Positions 1 through 7,620 of a DNA stretch of 13,722 nt are shown here, one piece after another. The position numbers and the translations under genes were made by a program. Positions within the stretch are counted from its first letter, which is position 1; each line of letters begins with the position of its first letter. The DNA is taken from assembly GCA_003224135.1 (NCBI GenBank), contig QHYO01000080.1:1-13722 (forward strand), in the 5' to 3' direction. A model generated the notes under the pieces. That model saw only the letters and a list, made by a program, of their open reading frames with translations, did not search any database and was not told the DNA's origin. The stretch is from Acidobacteriota bacterium (lineage in GTDB: Bacteria > Acidobacteriota > Terriglobia > Acidiferrales > UBA7541).

Positions 1-1751
1 GCCGTCTGCTTGGAGCGACAAAGCCATTCCTCGGGGAGATGGTTCACACCGTTCGCGAGCTGATGGGCGGCGCTTATCCGGAACTTCTGGAACCTTCAGC
101 CTCTCGCGTGCCAGAGATCGTTCTTTCTGAAGAAAAACGGTTTGGCCAAACACTGGACGTTGGTTTGCGAAAATTGGAAGAAGAGTTTCAGCGGTTGGGA
201 TCAACCCAAAAAGTGGAAGCCGGCAGAGTCATGGGCGTTTTCCAGGGCGAGGATGCTTTCAAGCTATATGACACTTACGGACTGCCGCTTGACTTTATGC
301 TCGATGCTTCCCGAGATATGGGAATTCGTTTTGACCAAACCGGCTTCGAGAAGGCGATGCAGGAGCAGCGCACCAGGGCGCGGGCTTCGTGGAAAGGCAC
401 GCACAAAGAGTCCGCAAATCCGGCATTCACGAAGTTGGCGGAGACGTTTAAGACAGAGCCGGGATTTTATTTTGGGACTTGCGCAAAGGATTGCCGTATC
501 GAAGCGATCATCGTCAAGGCCGGTGCGGTCAGTCAATTAAAAACCGGCGAATCGGGCGAAGTGGTTTTGGATCGCACAGCGATTTACGCGGAATCCGGCG
601 GACAGATTTCGGATACCGGCGCGTTCTACGACAGCTCTGAATCGCAAGTGCTCGCGGAAGTTTCCGGCGCCTACTATCCGGTCGCGGGCCTTGTGGCGCA
701 TCGCGTGACGGCGAAAGAAGCGCTGCGCATTGGAGATCGCGTGACGGTGATTGCCGACGCGGAGCGCCGCAGCCGCGTGATGCGCAATCACACTGGGACG
801 CACCTAGTGCATGCCGCGCTGCGAAATATTCTTGGTCCGCATGTGAAGCAGGCTGGATCGCTCAACGCGCCGGACCGGTTGCGGTTCGACTTTTCGCATT
901 TCGCTCCCGTGGATGCCGAGGAATTGCGCGACATCGAGCAGCAGGTGAACGAAGAAGTCCGGCTGAACACGGAACTCGAAACAAACGTGACATCACTCGA
1001 TGAGGCTCTGGCTTCCGGCGCGCTGGCGTTTTTCGGCGACAAATATCCAGAGCACAACGTGCGCGTGGTGACGATTCCCGATCCACACGCGCCACGCGGC
1101 TTTTACTCAAAAGAATTGTGCGGCGGCACGCACGTCAAACGTGTCGGCGACATCGGCGTCGTCAAGATTGTCAGCGAAGAGTCCGTCGCTGCTGGGGTTC
1201 GCCGCATCGAGGCGGTCACCGGCATTGGCGCTCTTGACCATTTCCAACAGCAAGCGAACGTTCTGGCGTCAGTCGCAAAGCAGCTCAACGTCGGTGAAGA
1301 CGCCGTACTCGCCGCGGTCGAGAAACTAACACTAACCACGCGGCAGCTCGAAAAACAGCTGGCTGACCAACGCCGCAAGGGCGCGCTGAACCAGCTCGAT
1401 GAGCTCGTCGCCAAGGCTCAAACCATCAAAGGTACCAAGGTGGTGGTCGGCCAGGTCGAAGGGCTCGACCGCGACGCCATCCGGCAGCTCGTGGACAGCC
1501 TGCGCCAGAAGCTTGGAAGCGGCGTGGTAGTCCTCGGGCAGGCTGAGAATGGCAAAGTGTCCCTGATCGCCGGGGTGACCAAGGACCTGACCGCTAAAGT
1601 CCATGCGGGCAAGGTGATACAGACGCTAGCCAAGCAGGTAGGGGGTACTGGAGGTGGACGGCCCGATTTGGCCGAGGCTGGCGGAAAAGACACAACTGCC
1701 CTAAATAGTACCTTAGGGGGAGTGCCAGCCCTACTGGAGCCACTGCTATAA
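1..1751 (+). CDS. alaS: Alanyl-tRNA synthetase, C-terminal two thirds (5' end outside window)
   Basis: The enzyme charges tRNA-Ala with alanine in the cytoplasm and hydrolyses mischarged Ser/Gly-tRNA-Ala. The reading frame is open from base 3, so the first in-window ATG (39) is internal and the gene enters from the left. About 582 residues are present. E. coli AlaS has about 875, so roughly 300 N-terminal residues, the class II aminoacylation core, are missing. Visible landmarks are the editing-domain stretch YAESGGQISDTG (about 582-617) and the four zinc/editing ligands: the HxxxH histidines at 789 and 801, then Cys at 1119 and His at 1131 in CGGTH. The C-terminal DHHA1-type part ends in a glycine-rich GGTGGGRPDLAEAGG segment (about 1645-1682). 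All key editing residues are present, so this looks like a normal functional copy. Nothing suggests transfer. Assignment is near certain. Confidence 0.97.
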   Translation, partial: RLLGATKPFLGEMVHTVRELMGGAYPELLEPSASRVPEIVLSEEKRFGQTLDVGLRKLEEEFQRLGSTQKVEAGRVMGVFQGEDAFKLYDTYGLPLDFMLDASRDMGIRFDQTGFEKAMQEQRTRARASWKGTHKESANPAFTKLAETFKTEPGFYFGTCAKDCRIEAIIVKAGAVSQLKTGESGEVVLDRTAIYAESGGQISDTGAFYDSSESQVLAEVSGAYYPVAGLVAHRVTAKEALRIGDRVTVIADAERRSRVMRNHTGTHLVHAALRNILGPHVKQAGSLNAPDRLRFDFSHFAPVDAEELRDIEQQVNEEVRLNTELETNVTSLDEALASGALAFFGDKYPEHNVRVVTIPDPHAPRGFYSKELCGGTHVKRVGDIGVVKIVSEESVAAGVRRIEAVTGIGALDHFQQQANVLASVAKQLNVGEDAVLAAVEKLTLTTRQLEKQLADQRRKGALNQLDELVAKAQTIKGTKVVVGQVEGLDRDAIRQLVDSLRQKLGSGVVVLGQAENGKVSLIAGVTKDLTAKVHAGKVIQTLAKQVGGTGGGRPDLAEAGGKDTTALNSTLGGVPALLEPLL

Positions 1752-1752
1752 T
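1744..1752 (+). promoter_or_regulatory. Extended -10 promoter overlapping the alaS stop codon
   Basis: The sequence TGCTATAAT matches the sigma70-type extended -10 consensus (TGnTATAAT) exactly. Its TATAAT occupies 1747-1752 and contains the TAA stop of alaS (1749-1751). No good -35 box is visible: GTGCCA at 1722-1727 is a poor match at 19-bp spacing, which is tolerable because extended -10 promoters depend less on a -35. It lies upstream of the lytic transglycosylase gene. Transcription would start near 1759, giving a 5' leader of about 175 nt. That leader (1752-1931) has no gene; I see only a weak GGGCG (1864-1868) / CGCCC (1886-1890) pairing. A chance match is possible. Confidence 0.5.
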
Positions 1753-1934
1753 CCCGCCAGATTCGCGATCCCCGCAGGGTCGTAATCCGCGTGGTCTAAA
1801 CCCGACCAACGCAGCGCCAAAACTGGACGACTGTCTGTCGGCCGCCCAATCGTCTTAAATCGCGGGCGCCGTCAAAGAGCCAAGTCGCCCGTTTGCAATA
1901 GAGTACAAGCAACAAACGCCTTCCCCTAAAGGTG

Positions 1935-2651
1935 ATGGGTAAACGAAGCTACAACCCGGCCCGCTTCGCAATCATGGTATTTCTGTTCTGTGCTGCCCTC
2001 TTATTTGCACCGGGCGCGCAGGCGCAGATTGCCAAGGTTCCCAACGACGACGGCCGAATACTCTTTGTGAACGCGGAGCCGCCGCCTCGTTTGCACCTAA
2101 CACCGCGCCGAGCCGCATCTATCTATTTGCCACCGGAAACGTCATTTACGGGCAAGAATCGCCCCGGCATGAACCTCGATCGCGACGGGGCGGAAAAGCT
2201 CGTAAGAGAAGCGGCAGAACGTCACCGCATCGATCCTGCACTGGTTCGCGCAGTGATCGAAACGGAGTCAAACTGGAATCCATCAGCGGTTTCCCGGAAG
2301 GGGGCAGTCGGGCTGATGCAGTTGATTCCGACGACCGCGCAACGCTTTGGAGTTGACGACTTGTACAGCCCGCAACAGAACGTCGATGCCGGGGTTAGAT
2401 ACCTCAAGACGTTGCTAGAACGCTACAATGGGAATCTGGATCTAGCCCTTGCGGCGTACAATGCGGGAGAGGGGGCTGTGGACCGTGCTCACGGCGTCCC
2501 ATCGTTCCGGGAAACTCGGAACTACGTGCAGCGGGTGCAGAGTGCTTACTTTCGGCCGGGTTCGGGACGTCTGGACGGCGCGTTTGTGAATCCTCGCGCA
2601 ATCCGCAAAGCAACTGACCCAGCTGGTCGGACGATTTTTACAAACGACTGA
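1935..2651 (+). CDS. Secreted lytic transglycosylase, SLT (goose-lysozyme-like) domain
   Basis: It probably cleaves the MurNAc-GlcNAc glycosidic bond of peptidoglycan, forming 1,6-anhydro-MurNAc, in the periplasm. The product is 238 residues from the ATG at 1935; a GTG at 1932 would add one. AAAGG lies just upstream, at unusually tight spacing. Residues 1-31 form a signal peptide: basic start, hydrophobic core, likely cleavage after GAQA. The SLT domain covers about residues 97-205, with the catalytic Glu in the IETESNWNP motif (E111 from the ATG), followed by KGAVGLMQLIPTTA and the AAYNAGEGAV motif typical of the family. The N-terminal 60 residues after the signal peptide are proline-rich and carry no domain I recognise. 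A muramidase-like amidase gene follows 55 bases later, suggesting joint action on the cell wall. Which SLT subfamily it belongs to cannot be decided by eye. Confidence 0.92.
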   Translation: MGKRSYNPARFAIMVFLFCAALLFAPGAQAQIAKVPNDDGRILFVNAEPPPRLHLTPRRAASIYLPPETSFTGKNRPGMNLDRDGAEKLVREAAERHRIDPALVRAVIETESNWNPSAVSRKGAVGLMQLIPTTAQRFGVDDLYSPQQNVDAGVRYLKTLLERYNGNLDLALAAYNAGEGAVDRAHGVPSFRETRNYVQRVQSAYFRPGSGRLDGAFVNPRAIRKATDPAGRTIFTND

Positions 2652-2706
2652 ACGGCTGTAACATCGTTTTTAAGGCAAGGGCGTTTTTGGGGCGGCGGGT
2701 TGGCGA

Positions 2707-4983
2707 ATGAATTCTAGTCAGGGACAGTTTGGTGTTTCTGGGGACGCACCGGCTGGTGTGCGTAATCGCAATCCTTTCCATCATTTCAGTCATTCTAGCG
2801 GCAATTTTTTCAGTATTTTTTTCAACAAGGGCTTCGCCCGCGTTTCGCCGGTTTTTGCTGTAGCGCTGCTGAGTCTATCGAGCGCGGTTTTATTGCCCGA
2901 CAGTTTCGCTTCCAATAAATCTTCAAGCACGAATTCCCCGTCGAGTGAGAGTACGGGTAATCCGACCGCAGCGAAGCGGCAATCGGCCAGTTCGCAATTC
3001 GCGCGTGCCGAAGAACAGCGCGCGGCGTTAAGCAGCAAGCCTGCGGAAAAGCGAACGCTCGCCGATTACAAACAGGTCGTCAACACATACCGCCACGTTT
3101 ACCTGATTACTCCGCACGCGAGCGAAGTGCCGGACGCGCTTGTCGCGGTTGCGGAACTCTATTCGGAAATGGGCGAACGGTTTGGACGAAGCTACTTTCA
3201 ATCGGCGGTGGATACTTACCAGTTTTTGATGCGCGAATATCCGACCAGCCGATATTGCCAGGATGCCTATCTGCGTTCGGCCAAACTGCAAAAGGACCAG
3301 TTGGGAGATCTTTCCGGCGCAAGCGCGACCTACGAAGCGTTTCTGAGAAAGTATCCGCGCTCACCGCACAAACGCGAAGCGCAGGAAGCACGCGCGGAAC
3401 TCGCGTTGCTGCAAAATTCCGCGCCATTGGAGGCGCCGCGAAGCGCGATTGCGAGAAGCGCCGGATCGCAAGCGGAGCGGACCGAAACTCAGAGGCGAGT
3501 GATTTCGCGCGACTTGCCGCGCGAAGCTGAGATGGAAACCGCGCGAAATGAGGTTCGCAGTGGGGCAAACGAACAAGGTTCAGCTCCGGCCGTAAATGGC
3601 CACATGCCGCGAATCCGCAAAATCAGCGCGAAGTCTTCGCAGGATTCCACGCGAGTTACGATCGAACTTGAAGCCGCGGTGCAATACGCTTCCGGCCGGA
3701 TTGCCAATCCCGACCGAATTTATTTTGATCTGCATGCGGCAAGGTTAACACCGCAACTCGCGCACGGCACGATCAAGACGGACGGAACAATTCTTTCGGG
3801 GGTGCGCGTGGCGCAGAATCCTTCGGGCATTGTGCGCGTCGTGCTGGACGTAAACGGAGTAACGGACTACAGCGCTTCCCTGCTGAACAATCCGAGCCGT
3901 TTGGTGATTGATCTCTACTCGAACGGGCAGGCGGTGCAAACGGCGAAGGCGGGCGGCGGTGACCTAGATTCTGGCCGAGTGGAAGACGCGGCGGTGTCGA
4001 CGGAAAAGCCGGAGGCAAAAGCGCAAACAGCCCCGACCGCTGCTGTGAAATCGGCCAAGGCGGACACAGACGATTCCGTGGACACGATGCCGCAACCGAA
4101 AAGCAAACTCGGCACAGCAAAGATTGGCAAGTCAGGCGGCAAGCGACCTGAACTGGTGCAGCCGGCTGCCGCGCCGCAACCTACGCGCGACGGGCAATCG
4201 ACTTTGACGCGCACCCTCGGATTAAAAATCGGCCGCATCGTGATTGACGCGGGACACGGAGGTCACGACACCGGAACGATTGGACCAACAGGCCTGATGG
4301 AAAAAGATTTGTGCCTCGATGTGGCGCTGCGGCTGGGAAAAATCATTCAGCAGCGGCTGCCCGGCGCGGATGTGGTGTTCACGCGTTCCGATGATACGTT
4401 TATTCCGCTCGAAGAGCGTACACACATTGCGAACGAAGCGAAGGCGGACATGTTCATCTCGATTCATGCGAATTCCAGCCGCGACTCTGAGGCGCGCGGA
4501 ATCGAAACGTATTATTTGAATTTGAAGGGTTCGGAGGAAGCCATGGAAGTGGCGGCGCGAGAGAATGCGACGAGCGATCAAGGCATCCACGAATTGCAGG
4601 ATCTGGTCAAGCAGATTGCTCGAACGGAAAAAATCGGCGAGTCGAAAGAATTTGCCGAGGATGTACAGGATTCGCTGTCGAAAAGAGTGCAAAAAGCGGC
4701 CAGGGTGGTGAAAAACCGTGGAGTGCGCAAAGCCCCGTTTGTAGTGCTGATCGGGGCGGATATGCCCTCCATCCTGACGGAGATTTCATTCCTGAGCAAT
4801 CCGGCGGACGAAAAGATGTTGAAACAGCCGGAACACCGGCAGCGCGTGGCCGAGGGTATTTACCAGGGCGTTGCCAGCTACCTGCAAAGCCTCAATAGCA
4901 TGGGAGTGAACGCCACGACCAATCCGGCGCCAAAGCGCACGGCTACTTCTGCGTCCGTTGAATCCTCTCGCAACCGAAACTAG
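2707..4983 (+). CDS. N-acetylmuramoyl-L-alanine amidase with TPR-like, AMIN and Amidase_3 domains
   Basis: This zinc amidase is expected to cut the bond between MurNAc and L-Ala of peptidoglycan in the periplasm, as AmiA/B/C do during daughter-cell separation. The 758-residue product has an unusually long polar N-terminus before a hydrophobic export segment (about residues 45-65). TPR/YbgF-like helical repeats (about 119-240) and a low-complexity linker follow. The AMIN domain (about 300-405) is the type that binds peptidoglycan at septa. After a second linker comes Amidase_3 (about 507-735). Zinc ligands are H517 in DAGHGGHD, E532 in LMEKDL and H587 in SIHAN; the catalytic Glu is E692 in PSILTEISFLSN. 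Residues about 606-665 form a charged helical insertion like the segment that blocks the active site in EnvC/NlpD-controlled amidases. No clear ribosome binding site precedes the ATG at 2707, so the true start is less certain than the function. Confidence 0.93.
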   Translation: MNSSQGQFGVSGDAPAGVRNRNPFHHFSHSSGNFFSIFFNKGFARVSPVFAVALLSLSSAVLLPDSFASNKSSSTNSPSSESTGNPTAAKRQSASSQFARAEEQRAALSSKPAEKRTLADYKQVVNTYRHVYLITPHASEVPDALVAVAELYSEMGERFGRSYFQSAVDTYQFLMREYPTSRYCQDAYLRSAKLQKDQLGDLSGASATYEAFLRKYPRSPHKREAQEARAELALLQNSAPLEAPRSAIARSAGSQAERTETQRRVISRDLPREAEMETARNEVRSGANEQGSAPAVNGHMPRIRKISAKSSQDSTRVTIELEAAVQYASGRIANPDRIYFDLHAARLTPQLAHGTIKTDGTILSGVRVAQNPSGIVRVVLDVNGVTDYSASLLNNPSRLVIDLYSNGQAVQTAKAGGGDLDSGRVEDAAVSTEKPEAKAQTAPTAAVKSAKADTDDSVDTMPQPKSKLGTAKIGKSGGKRPELVQPAAAPQPTRDGQSTLTRTLGLKIGRIVIDAGHGGHDTGTIGPTGLMEKDLCLDVALRLGKIIQQRLPGADVVFTRSDDTFIPLEERTHIANEAKADMFISIHANSSRDSEARGIETYYLNLKGSEEAMEVAARENATSDQGIHELQDLVKQIARTEKIGESKEFAEDVQDSLSKRVQKAARVVKNRGVRKAPFVVLIGADMPSILTEISFLSNPADEKMLKQPEHRQRVAEGIYQGVASYLQSLNSMGVNATTNPAPKRTATSASVESSRNRN

Positions 4984-5011
4984 CTTTCTGGTGTCTAATA
5001 GACTTACAGGG

Positions 5012-6112
5012 ATGAACCGCTTCGACAGACTCGGTGTACTTTGCGCTGCCGCCATGCTTTGCATGGCGGGAGTAGCGACATTCGGCCAACAAGCCGCGGT
5101 GTTGCCAAAACAATTTGCTTCATGGAACGGGACGCCAGCCGATGTTCCGGCAACCAGGCTTGCGCCGGGGCTGCAACAGGAATTGGGCGCTGGAGCGCCA
5201 GAGACATCCGATTATGCAAGCGGCGAGAAGAGAGTTCGTGCGACGCTCGGAAAGTATAAGGATCCGAGCAGCGCATATGAGGCCTATACGCTGGAGCTGC
5301 AGCCGGTGATGCAGCCTTCGGACGTCAGGAAATATTCAGCGGTCGCACCGAATCGAATTTTGATGTTGATTGGAAATTTTGTTCTGGATGTCGAACAGGC
5401 GAAAAACATTTCGACCGCGGACTTGCGTACTCTGGCTTCCGCAGTCGAGAGCCATGCGGCCAGTACTCCACTGCCGCCGATTCGTGCGTACTTGCCGGAA
5501 GACCGGCTGGTGCAAGGAACGCAGCGATATGCGCTCGGTCCGGCAGGACTCAACGCGGCGCTTGCATCGTTGAACGCAGGCAAGTTTGCGCCGCTGACGC
5601 AGGAGATCGGATTCGCGACCGGCGCGGAAGCGGTGCTGGCGAGTTATCAGGTTTCGCCAAATAAGTCGCAGAATCTGCTGATCATTGACTATCCGACCCC
5701 GCAAATTGCGGAGCAGCGTCTGCACCATATTCAGGCTGCGCTGGCTGTGAATCCAGACCTCGCGGGAACGACTGTCGAACGCAAGGCTTCGCTCTTGTCG
5801 CTGGTGTTATCGCCAGTTTCCGAGCAGGCCGCGACGAAACTGCGCGAATCGATCAACTATCAGACGCAGGTTACCTGGAACGAGCCCTCGCAAACATTGA
5901 CTGATCCCCCGTGGCTGCTAGTGGTGAAGGATATCTTCGTTGGAACGCTGGCATTTTGCGGAATTGCGATTGTGCTGGGTATTGCGTTCGGCGGAGTGCG
6001 AGTGCTTACGAAGAGATTCTTTCCGGGAAAGGTGTTTGACCGCCCCGAAGATATGGAAGTTCTGCAACTGGGATTGTCGGGCAAGCGAATTGATCCGCGC
6101 GACTTTTACTGA
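5012..6112 (+). CDS. Signal-peptide protein with C-terminal membrane anchor, DUF6599-like
   Basis: No biochemical function is known to me; the sequence resembles a family (DUF6599) that I associate with Acidobacteriota, a recognition that needs a search to confirm. From the ATG at 5012 the product is 366 residues. Residues 1-27 form a signal peptide (MNRFDRLG, then a hydrophobic run, then VATFGQQ). The middle 270 residues look soluble and periplasmic. A hydrophobic segment at about 308-330 would anchor it, leaving a short basic cytoplasmic tail (TKRFFPGK) ending in RIDPRDFY. The frame also opens from a TTG at 4958 inside the amidase gene, but that start would bury the signal peptide, so 5012 is preferred although only a weak ACAGGG sits immediately upstream. 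It starts 28 bases after the amidase stop, so co-transcription is likely and a role in cell-envelope maintenance is a guess from context. Confidence 0.75.
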   Translation: MNRFDRLGVLCAAAMLCMAGVATFGQQAAVLPKQFASWNGTPADVPATRLAPGLQQELGAGAPETSDYASGEKRVRATLGKYKDPSSAYEAYTLELQPVMQPSDVRKYSAVAPNRILMLIGNFVLDVEQAKNISTADLRTLASAVESHAASTPLPPIRAYLPEDRLVQGTQRYALGPAGLNAALASLNAGKFAPLTQEIGFATGAEAVLASYQVSPNKSQNLLIIDYPTPQIAEQRLHHIQAALAVNPDLAGTTVERKASLLSLVLSPVSEQAATKLRESINYQTQVTWNEPSQTLTDPPWLLVVKDIFVGTLAFCGIAIVLGIAFGGVRVLTKRFFPGKVFDRPEDMEVLQLGLSGKRIDPRDFY

Positions 6113-6255
6113 TCACTATCGCCTGCTCTTTGAAAACCATCACATGCCCTCAAAATGACGATGGCGATGTTTTTAGCGGTCCGTGAAGCCATCCCCGATT
6201 CTTGCGTCAACAGAATAATTGTAACATTTGATAGTTTTTCGAATATCTCGACGAA

Positions 6256-6284
6256 TGTAACGAAACGTTTTTAGAAACGTCTAA
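6256..6284 (+). promoter_or_regulatory. Candidate ECF-sigma promoter for the RND efflux genes
   Basis: A -35-like TGTAAC (6256-6261) and a -10-like CGTCTAA (6278-6284) are separated by exactly 16 bases. Spacing and motifs match the general pattern of extracytoplasmic-function sigma factors (an AAC-containing -35 and CGTC/TCTAA -10). It lies about 90 bases before the fusion-protein ATG at 6377, so a start near 6291 gives a leader of about 85 nt. The 264-base gap 6113-6376 otherwise holds only a second TGTAAC (6220-6225) without a matching -10. No sigma-factor gene is in the window, so the regulator is unknown. Confidence 0.45.
6265..6280. promoter_or_regulatory. Dyad within the candidate promoter spacer, possible operator
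   Basis: ACGTTT (6265-6270) and AAACGT (6275-6280) form a perfect 6-bp inverted repeat around a 4-base centre, TTAG. The dyad fills most of the spacer and overlaps the start of the -10 element. A repressor bound there would block RNA polymerase, which fits the common control of RND pumps by TetR- or MarR-type repressors. No repressor gene is in the window. A 6-bp dyad in A/T-rich sequence can arise by chance. Confidence 0.3.
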
Positions 6285-6376
6285 GGGGTAGTCGCGGTAG
6301 TGTGCGCACTTTCTGCTGCTGCTGCCGCATTGTCGTAACATCGTTTGGTCACCGATTGACGGAGATTCAAGGTCGA

Positions 6377-7564
6377 ATGCGCATTCCATTAAACAAAGAG
6401 CAGCTAGAATTGCGCGCGCGGCGAGCAAAGCGGGCCGGAATTGTGTGCCTGGCCGCCGCGCTGGCATCGGTTGCCGGATGCGGCCAGAAAGATTCAGCGA
6501 AAGGCGCGCCAGGGACGCCGCCGGGTGGAATGCCTGTTCAAGTGCAGATCGTTAAGAGCACGACGATACCTGACACCGCCGAATACCTCTCGGTACTGAA
6601 GTCGCGACACTCGGCAAATATCAATCCTCAGGTCGAAGGCCAAATTACGAAGATTTTTGTAAAGTCAGGCGATCACGTAAAAGCGGGACAGCCTTTGTTG
6701 CAGATCGATCCGCTGAAACAACAAGCCACAGTGAGCGGCCAGGAAGCGGCGCGCGCGGCGCAAGAGGCAAATGTACAGTTGGCGAAAGTATCTTACGAGC
6801 GAGCGAAGCGGCTTTCAGAAGCAGGCGTGATCAGCAAGGCGGAGTACGATTCTGCTCAATCGAATTACGATGCCGCGGTGGCGCAGCTGAAATCGCTGGA
6901 AGAACAGGTCAACTCGCAGAAAGTCGAGCTGCACTATTACGGTGTGAGCTCGCCGATGGACGGGATTGTCGGAGACATTCCAGTCCATGTGGGTGACCGT
7001 GTTGGGGTAACCACGCTGCTGACGACAGTGGATGAGCCGGGCGCGCTCGAAGCGTACATTTACGTCCCAGTGGATCGCTCGCGCTCCCTGTAAGTAGGGT
7101 TGCCGGTGAAATTGTTGAATGAGGTGGGTGAACTGCTCGCAAATACGACGATCACGTTTGTGTCGCCGCAGGTCGATCCGGAAACGCAAACAGTTTTGGC
7201 CAAGGCAGCAGTAACCAATTCGCAGACGAAGCTGCGAATTTCGCAGCAGGCGCGCGTGCAGGTGACGTGGGGCCGCCGCGAAGGCGCGACAATTCCGTTT
7301 CTGAACGTAACCCGCATCAACGGGCAATATTTCGCGTTTGTCGCCGAGAACAGCGGCAAAGGCGCCGTGGCGCGCCAAAAACTTGTCAAGATCGGGGACA
7401 ACGTGGGCAACGACGTGGAAGTACTCGAAGGAATCAAGCCTGGCGACCATTTGATTATTTCAGGTACACAATTTTTGCAGGACGGAGCGCCAGTCACCGA
7501 ACAAGCTGCAACTTCCCCGAGCAGCCAGAGCGCGAGCAAAGAATCCAACTCTGCCTCCCGGTAA
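6377..7564 (+). pseudogene. RND efflux membrane fusion protein (AcrA/MexA-like lipoprotein), interrupted by an in-frame TAA
   Basis: Membrane fusion proteins link an inner-membrane RND pump to an outer-membrane channel. Read through the stop, the gene gives 395 residues, the normal AcrA size. From the ATG at 6377 there is a lipoprotein signal with lipobox VAGC (lipidated Cys35). Then come the first lipoyl half (about 81-117, VEGQITKIFVKSGDHVKAGQ), an alpha-helical hairpin (about 118-185), the second lipoyl half (about 188-210, SPMDGIVGDIPVHVGD) and a beta-barrel. Codon 239 (7091-7093) is TAA; the same frame continues at once with VGLPVKLLNEVGELL and runs to 7564 with no further damage. CAA to TAA by one transition would explain it. 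A GTG at 6302 also opens the frame but adds an implausible cysteine-rich leader before the signal peptide. As written, the product is a 238-residue fragment lacking the distal barrel and membrane-proximal domain. It could equally be a sequencing error in an intact gene. Confidence 0.88.
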
Positions 7565-7620
7565 ACATTCCCCGAACATGTCCCCAATCGCACACAACTT
7601 CGCATTGATGGAGCGCCTGA

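Noticed and set aside
2657..2706. TGTAAC before the amidase gene, resembling the -35 at 6256
   Set aside because: No CGTCTA-like -10 occurs at 16-17 bp; the sequence there is GGGCGTTTTT, and any start would fall almost on the ATG.
4958..5011. TTG at 4958 as the start of the DUF6599-like protein, overlapping the amidase gene
   Set aside because: The 18 extra residues precede a signal peptide that fits perfectly from the ATG at 5012.
6118..6174. Possible terminator after the DUF6599-like gene: ATCGCC ... GGCGAT (or CCATC ... GATGG) followed by GTTTTT
   Set aside because: The stems are 5-6 bp with loops of 18-39 bases; too weak to call a rho-independent terminator.
6302..6376. GTG at 6302 as the start of the membrane fusion protein
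   Set aside because: It would place a run of four cysteines and about 25 extra residues before a good lipoprotein signal; the ATG at 6377 gives a standard lipobox at residue 35.
6815..7450. A 211-codon minus-strand frame across the fusion-protein gene
   Set aside because: It is antisense to clear membrane-fusion-protein coding sequence, is rich in Arg/His/Cys as expected of shadow frames, and spans the stop codon only because it is on the other strand.
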